Assembly: GCA_020047875.1 (NCBI GenBank)
Contig: JAIFNE010000220.1
Location: 1-7,381 of the forward strand
Direction: 5' to 3'
Source: Hydrogenophaga sp.
Lineage (GTDB): Bacteria; Pseudomonadota; Gammaproteobacteria; Burkholderiales; Burkholderiaceae_C
DNA length: 7,381 bases
The position numbers and the translations under genes are program-made. Below are positions 5,382 through 7,381 of this stretch, one piece after another (positions within the stretch are counted from its first letter, which is position 1; every line of letters begins with the position of its first letter). The notes under the pieces were generated by a model, which was given only the letters and a program-made list of their open reading frames with translations, did no database searches and had not been told where the DNA came from.

Positions 5382-5945
5382 CGCTTGCACAAAATTTGGG
5401 CATCGGTGGCCGCTCACCCGCCAACCCCCGGCGGTTCGCTTCGCCGCTGTCGCGAGAAGCAAGTCGTCGGATGCATCGGCTCGGGTTGGGCCCGGTGTGT
5501 CCCCGAATTCCTACGCCGAGACCATCGTGCGGCTCGCGCCGGCTCGCTGTGGAGGCTGGAGGATGGGAGAGGGCGTGGAGCAAACGCCCGGTGTGTTGGC
5601 TGGTGGTGAGCGTCCCCCTCGCTTGCACAAAATTTGGGCATCGGTGGCCGCTCACCCGCCAGCACCCCCATGGCGAGCTTCGCCGCTGCCGCGAGGTTGA
5701 TTCGCCCGAAAACAGGAGGAGGAGGGGGGGAGGGAGTGGGACAGGTGTGTCCCCGAATTCCTACGCCGCGCACTTCGTGCGGTTGATCCGGTGGTGGGTT
5801 CGCTGCGCTCACCAGGTGCGAGGTCTGGATCCGGGGTCAGGTGTGTGGTTGGTGGTGAGCGGCCTCCTTGCTTGCATGGCGATTGGGAATCGGTGGCCGC
5901 TCACCACAACGAAGGCACTCAGGTTGGCTTCGCCCCTGCCGGGCG
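5382..5945 (+). repeat. Long tandem repeat, period about 240 bp, 2.3 units (F)
   Basis: Units begin with CGCTTGCACAAAATTTGGGC at 5382 and 5620, and a diverged third begins at 5869 (TGCTTGCATGGCGATTGGG). All three continue with ATCGGTGGCCGCTCACC. The middle of units 1 and 2 shares GTGTGTCCCCGAATTCCTAC (from 5496 and 5746) and a TCGTGCGG. Units 2 and 3 are preceded by GGTGGTGAGCG, which pairs with the CGCTCACC of the same unit: in unit 3, 13 bp at 5852-5864 pair perfectly with 5895-5907. No convincing gene runs through the tandem. Confidence 0.75.
5724..5740 (+). other. G-quadruplex-capable tract
   Basis: GGGGGGGAGGGAGTGGG allows four runs of three guanines with loops of 1, 1 and 3 bases. It sits at the end of a purine-only run (5714-5736) inside unit 2 of the F tandem and is absent from unit 1. 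Confidence 0.5.
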
Positions 5946-6001
5946 GGCAGCATCGCGGAGATGGTGGCGAGAGGTTGACTGTCCCCGTTATACGAACCCC
6001 T

Positions 6002-6105
6002 CGCCTGGTCGCGATGGTCGAGCGGAGTCGAGCGCGACGCTATGCCGATGGACATCGAGCCGGTCCCGGTCGTTGCCCGATCCCAGCCCTCCTTTCTGCC
6101 CGGTG
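6002..6105 (+). repeat. 104-bp direct repeat (G), copy 1
   Basis: The block from CGCCTGGTCGCGATGGTCGA to CCTTTCTGCCCGGTG recurs at 6349-6452 with about four substitutions. A short relic of its end (TTTCTGCCCGGTGTG) also lies near 4489. Open frames through it are the same in both copies and are not evidence of a gene. Confidence 0.85.
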
Positions 6106-6304
6106 GGTGTTCCTGTGCTGGCGCACCGCAAGACAAGCCTGCTTTGTGGCCGCGTGCACATTCACAGACGTTCGGGCATCATCCGATGGTCGAAGGAGAA
6201 ACCTGATGAATGAATTCACCCTCATCCTCACTGCGTTCGTTGCGGCTCTCACCGGCCTTGCCGGGTTCGTGATCTGGAGTCACAACCGCGATACTCGCGA
6301 TCAC

Positions 6305-6325
6305 GCCCACTTCGGTGGGCTTTTT
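6305..6325 (+). terminator. Strong intrinsic terminator, copy 1
   Basis: GCCCAC (6305-6310), loop TTCG, GTGGGC (6315-6320) and TTTTT (6321-6325) form a textbook rho-independent terminator with a stable UUCG-type tetraloop. The identity with the copy at 7237 continues to 6341, 37 bp in all. Confidence 0.85.
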
Positions 6326-6348
6326 CACGTCCGCTCGCTGAACTCCCG

Positions 6349-6452
6349 CGCCTGGTCGCAATGGTCGAGCGGAGTCGAGCGCGACGCTATGCCGATGGAA
6401 ATCGAGCCGGTCCCGGTCGGCGCCCGATCCCAGCCCTCCTTTCTGCCCGGTG
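6349..6452 (+). repeat. 104-bp direct repeat (G), copy 2
   Basis: It matches 6002-6105 and lies inside the 280-bp extra DNA that separates terminator copy 1 from leader copy 1. The terminator copy at 7237 lacks this element, so copy 2 probably arrived here by insertion or recombination. Confidence 0.85.
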
Positions 6453-6547
6453 TCCCCGGATCAGGATTCGCCCGGTTCGCCTTGCTCACCCAGCGAGCAA
6501 CCCAGTGCCCCGCCAGCAGCAACGCGCCTTCGACGCCTTGCCCCTTG

Positions 6548-6584
6548 GTTATCCCCAGCTTGTTCCACAGCTTTTGTGGATAAC
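6548..6584. promoter_or_regulatory. Cluster of DnaA-box-like sites in an inverted repeat
   Basis: TGTGGATAA (6575-6583) is a perfect DnaA box on the minus strand. TTATCCCCA (6549-6557) has one mismatch to TTATCCACA, and TGTTCCACA (6561-6569) has two. The outer arms, GTTATCCCCA and TGTGGATAAC, are reverse complements with one mismatch. Clustered boxes suggest DnaA binding, as at replication origins or DnaA-regulated promoters, but no replication gene is visible. Confidence 0.45.
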
Positions 6585-6600
6585 TGCCATCGCTCGGCTT

Positions 6601-6624
6601 GGCAGCCTGGCAGCCTGGCAGCCT
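6601..6624 (+). repeat. Three tandem copies of an 8-bp unit
   Basis: GGCAGCCT occurs three times in a row, ending in the T-run that opens the duplicated leader. It is absent before leader copy 2 at 7291, so it belongs to the inserted DNA or formed at its edge by slippage. Confidence 0.7.
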
Positions 6625-6697
6625 TTTTTGAGTGCGGGACATATCCCAGACAGTTGCGGCATCCCGCCGAAACACAACCGAAAGGAAATCACATGAG
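6622..6697 (+). promoter_or_regulatory. Duplicated leader with ribosome binding site, copy 1
   Basis: This 76-bp block is identical to 7291-7366 and ends at an ATG (6693-6695) followed by AG. AAGGA (6682-6686) is placed correctly for that ATG. GCGGGA (6634-6639) can pair either with the near TCCC (6644-6647) through its GGGA, or with the far TCCCGC (6662-6667), which are two mutually exclusive hairpins. Exact conservation of a non-coding leader in front of unrelated genes suggests shared control. I see no convincing -35/-10 pair inside it. Confidence 0.65.
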
Positions 6698-6708
6698 ACC
6701 CGCCCCAA

Positions 6709-6969
6709 ATGTGGGCCTGGGCGGAATTGATCGACATTGGCCCGGGCGAGTCCGTAGAGGTTGCCCCCACACGCGCTCACGTACAAGCGGTGCTTGATGC
6801 AGTCAAAACCCTCATGTCTGACGAAGGCGAAAACCCGGAGTACGACAGAGGCTTAATTGAACTCGCTGCGCTGCTTACATCCGACAGAATTGCAAAAAAC
6901 CAACTGCGCAGCTTGCAAAGCGAGATTGATGGAGAGAGCATGAGCAACGCATCCAGGAGTGAGAGATGA
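6709..6969 (+). CDS. Small acidic helical protein, unknown function
   Basis: The 86-residue frame reads like real protein: WAWAELIDIGPGESVEV, then helices around AHVQAVLDAVKTLMSDEG and RGLIELAALLTSDRIAK, and a polar tail. I recognise no family, signal peptide or membrane segment. The start is a puzzle. The ATG at 6709 has no ribosome binding site, while the strong leader site serves the ATG at 6693 in another frame, which stops at 6797. Removing one C from the CCCC at 6703-6706 would join them as MRPAQMWAWAEL. Either the gene is frameshifted, or it begins at 6709 by coupled or leaderless-type initiation. Its stop overlaps the next ATG (ATGA), showing an operon. Confidence 0.65.
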   Translation: MWAWAELIDIGPGESVEVAPTRAHVQAVLDAVKTLMSDEGENPEYDRGLIELAALLTSDRIAKNQLRSLQSEIDGESMSNASRSER

Positions 6970-7139
6970 AAACGTTCACGTTCGAAGTCACGAAGACGAT
7001 CGTCGTGACCGTCGAGGCAGAAACCTACATGGCAGCGGTCATGGATGTCGAGTACGACATGTCCGAGGGCGAGTACGAAGCCTCGTTCGCCAAGGCCGAG
7101 CCAGCGCTCAACCTCATTGGCGAGGAGAAGCTGAAATGA
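6966..7139 (+). CDS. Small acidic beta-rich protein, unknown function
   Basis: The ATG at 6966 overlaps the previous stop as ATGA, and AGGAG (6955-6959) sits six bases upstream. The 57-residue product starts with an alternating strand pattern (MKTFTFEVTKTIVVTVEAE), then AAVMDVEYDMSEGEYEASF and an acidic C-terminus (LIGEEKLK). It is too short for confident family assignment and I recognise none. A longer frame at 6959-7165 on the same strand encodes arginine/histidine-rich nonsense and is rejected. It lies in the middle of a three-gene run (6709-7203) that ends at the terminator at 7237. Such tight strings of small acidic proteins are common in phages and conjugative elements, but that context is inference. 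Confidence 0.75.
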   Translation: MKTFTFEVTKTIVVTVEAETYMAAVMDVEYDMSEGEYEASFAKAEPALNLIGEEKLK

Positions 7140-7146
7140 GGCTCAC

Positions 7147-7203
7147 ATGTTCGTCGCGATCATGATCGCGCTCGGTTGGTACGTTCACACGCACCGCGAC
7201 TGA
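7147..7203 (+). CDS. 18-residue predicted membrane peptide
   Basis: The frame MFVAIMIALGWYVHTHRD starts at ATG 7147, five bases after GAGG (7138-7141), and stops at TGA 7201-7203. It has a short hydrophobic helix and a basic/histidine tail, like many small bacterial membrane peptides. The peptide at 6206 also pairs a hydrophobic span with a polar tail ending in RD, and both lie just upstream of the same terminator. The good ribosome binding site, operon position and paralogous context argue for translation, but a frame this short can be chance. Confidence 0.5.
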   Translation: MFVAIMIALGWYVHTHRD

Positions 7204-7232
7204 GACTCACGTCTCTCTTCCCAAGCAAACCC

Positions 7233-7257
7233 AAAAGCCCACTTCGGTGGGCTTTTT
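7233..7257. terminator. Strong intrinsic terminator, copy 2 (bidirectional form)
   Basis: It has the same GCCCAC/TTCG/GTGGGC hairpin as 6305, here with AAAA (7233-7236) before and TTTTT (7253-7257) after, so it could terminate transcription from either side. It closes the small-gene operon 6709-7203. Identity with copy 1 runs from 7237 to 7273. Confidence 0.85.
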
Positions 7258-7290
7258 CACGTCCGCTCGCTGAGCAGCTCGCACGCCTTC

Positions 7291-7366
7291 CCTTTTTTGA
7301 GTGCGGGACATATCCCAGACAGTTGCGGCATCCCGCCGAAACACAACCGAAAGGAAATCACATGAG
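7291..7366 (+). promoter_or_regulatory. Duplicated leader with ribosome binding site, copy 2
   Basis: It is identical to 6622-6697, including the alternative hairpin elements GCGGGA (7303-7308), TCCC (7313-7316) and TCCCGC (7331-7336), and AAGGA in front of ATG 7362. It follows terminator copy 2 by only 17 bp, which looks like the original arrangement. Confidence 0.7.
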
Positions 7367-7381
7367 CAACCAAAACAAGTG
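7362..7381 (+). CDS. Start of the next small gene (partial)
   Basis: The ATG at 7362 follows the duplicated leader and its AAGGA site. Only MSNQNK is visible before the window ends. The function cannot be judged; the leader implies control shared with the gene behind copy 1. Confidence 0.55.

Larger units (their letters stand above)
3434..6205. other. Long repeat-mosaic region without a supported gene
   Basis: This 2.77-kb GC-rich stretch has many long open frames on both strands (for example minus 3732-4757 and 3841-4881, plus 3377-4171). They overlap in several registers and encode proline-, arginine- and serine-rich peptides that only repeat when the DNA repeats. None has a convincing ribosome binding site or family signature. 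The DNA is built from recurring modules: A, B, C, D, the E tandem and the F tandem, described separately. D is a 24-bp motif around GGACGCCGCCCAAGA at about 3736, 3894 and 4038. The subsegments 3434-3532, 4857-5188 and 5214-5320 show no repeat or signal I can name. Confidence 0.65.
6206..6583 (+). pseudogene. Small membrane-peptide gene whose frame runs through a terminator
   Basis: The ATG at 6206 has an excellent ribosome binding site (AAGGAGAA ending eight bases or less upstream). The first 32 residues look real: a hydrophobic span (FTLILTAFVAALTGLAGFVIW, split here at W24 as its end) and then a polar tail SHNRDTRD. After that the frame enters the terminator hairpin at 6305-6320 and the 104-bp repeat and stays open to 6583, which a genuine gene is unlikely to do. 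The downstream cassette has the same layout with an 18-residue peptide, also ending in RD, that stops before its terminator. I infer that this gene lost its stop codon. It overlaps by 8 bp a frame ending at 6213, which may be a lost upstream gene. Confidence 0.5.

Noticed and set aside
5357..6583. 408-residue plus-strand frame
   Set aside because: It crosses the F tandem, the 104-bp repeats, a terminator and the DnaA-like cluster. Only the part after 6206 has a plausible start.
6959..7165. 68-residue plus-strand frame rich in Arg and His
   Set aside because: The alternative frame at 6966-7139 has a proper ribosome site, ATGA coupling and normal protein composition.

Overview
This looks like accessory DNA from a high-GC proteobacterium, possibly a betaproteobacterium; the sequence does not fix the genus. 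The support is the GC-rich codon use, Shine-Dalgarno-led starts, a ribbon-helix-helix/ParE-type toxin-antitoxin pair, an AbiE-type pair, fragments of broken genes and dense dispersed repeats. There is no rRNA, tRNA, intact transposase, integrase or CRISPR array.

Left part (1-1127). The 3' end of an unidentified gene on + faces a minus-strand toxin-antitoxin operon (antitoxin 538-780, toxin 258-554), with a long stem-loop between them. Upstream of the antitoxin is a 31-residue C-terminal tail of another minus-strand gene, cut off by a roughly 200-bp dispersed repeat (925-1127).

Cassette (1128-3231). An AT-rich promoter with an inverted-repeat operator drives a nucleotidyltransferase toxin of the AbiEii (DUF1814) family (1199-2095). 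It overlaps a winged-helix, AbiEi-like antitoxin gene (2082-2783), so the toxin gene comes first. Two short coupled gene fragments follow (2767-2898 and 2895-3023), then three near-palindromes spaced exactly 22 bp apart (2956-3015). A second direct copy of the 200-bp repeat (3232-3433) closes the cassette, so two direct repeats bracket about 2.1 kb.

Repeat block (3434-6205). About 2.8 kb holds no gene I can support. It is a mosaic of GC-rich modules: three 72-bp A copies, three 78-bp B copies, two C copies, short D copies, a degenerate tandem of about 36 bp (E), and a tandem of about 240 bp with hairpins (F). Long open frames here, on both strands, follow the repeats and look spurious.

Right part (6002-7381). 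Small genes lie in repeated cassettes. A 37-bp block starting with a strong terminator (6305 and 7237) and a 76-bp leader with ribosome binding site (6622 and 7291) each occur twice. The blocks are 17 bp apart in one copy and 280 bp apart in the other, where the extra DNA holds a 104-bp repeat and a cluster of DnaA-box-like sites. Between them lie an overlapping pair of small genes (6709-6969 and 6966-7139) and a predicted 18-residue membrane peptide (7147-7203). The next gene starts at 7362 and leaves the window. The toxin-antitoxin systems probably stabilise or defend this variable region; the roles of the small genes are unknown.
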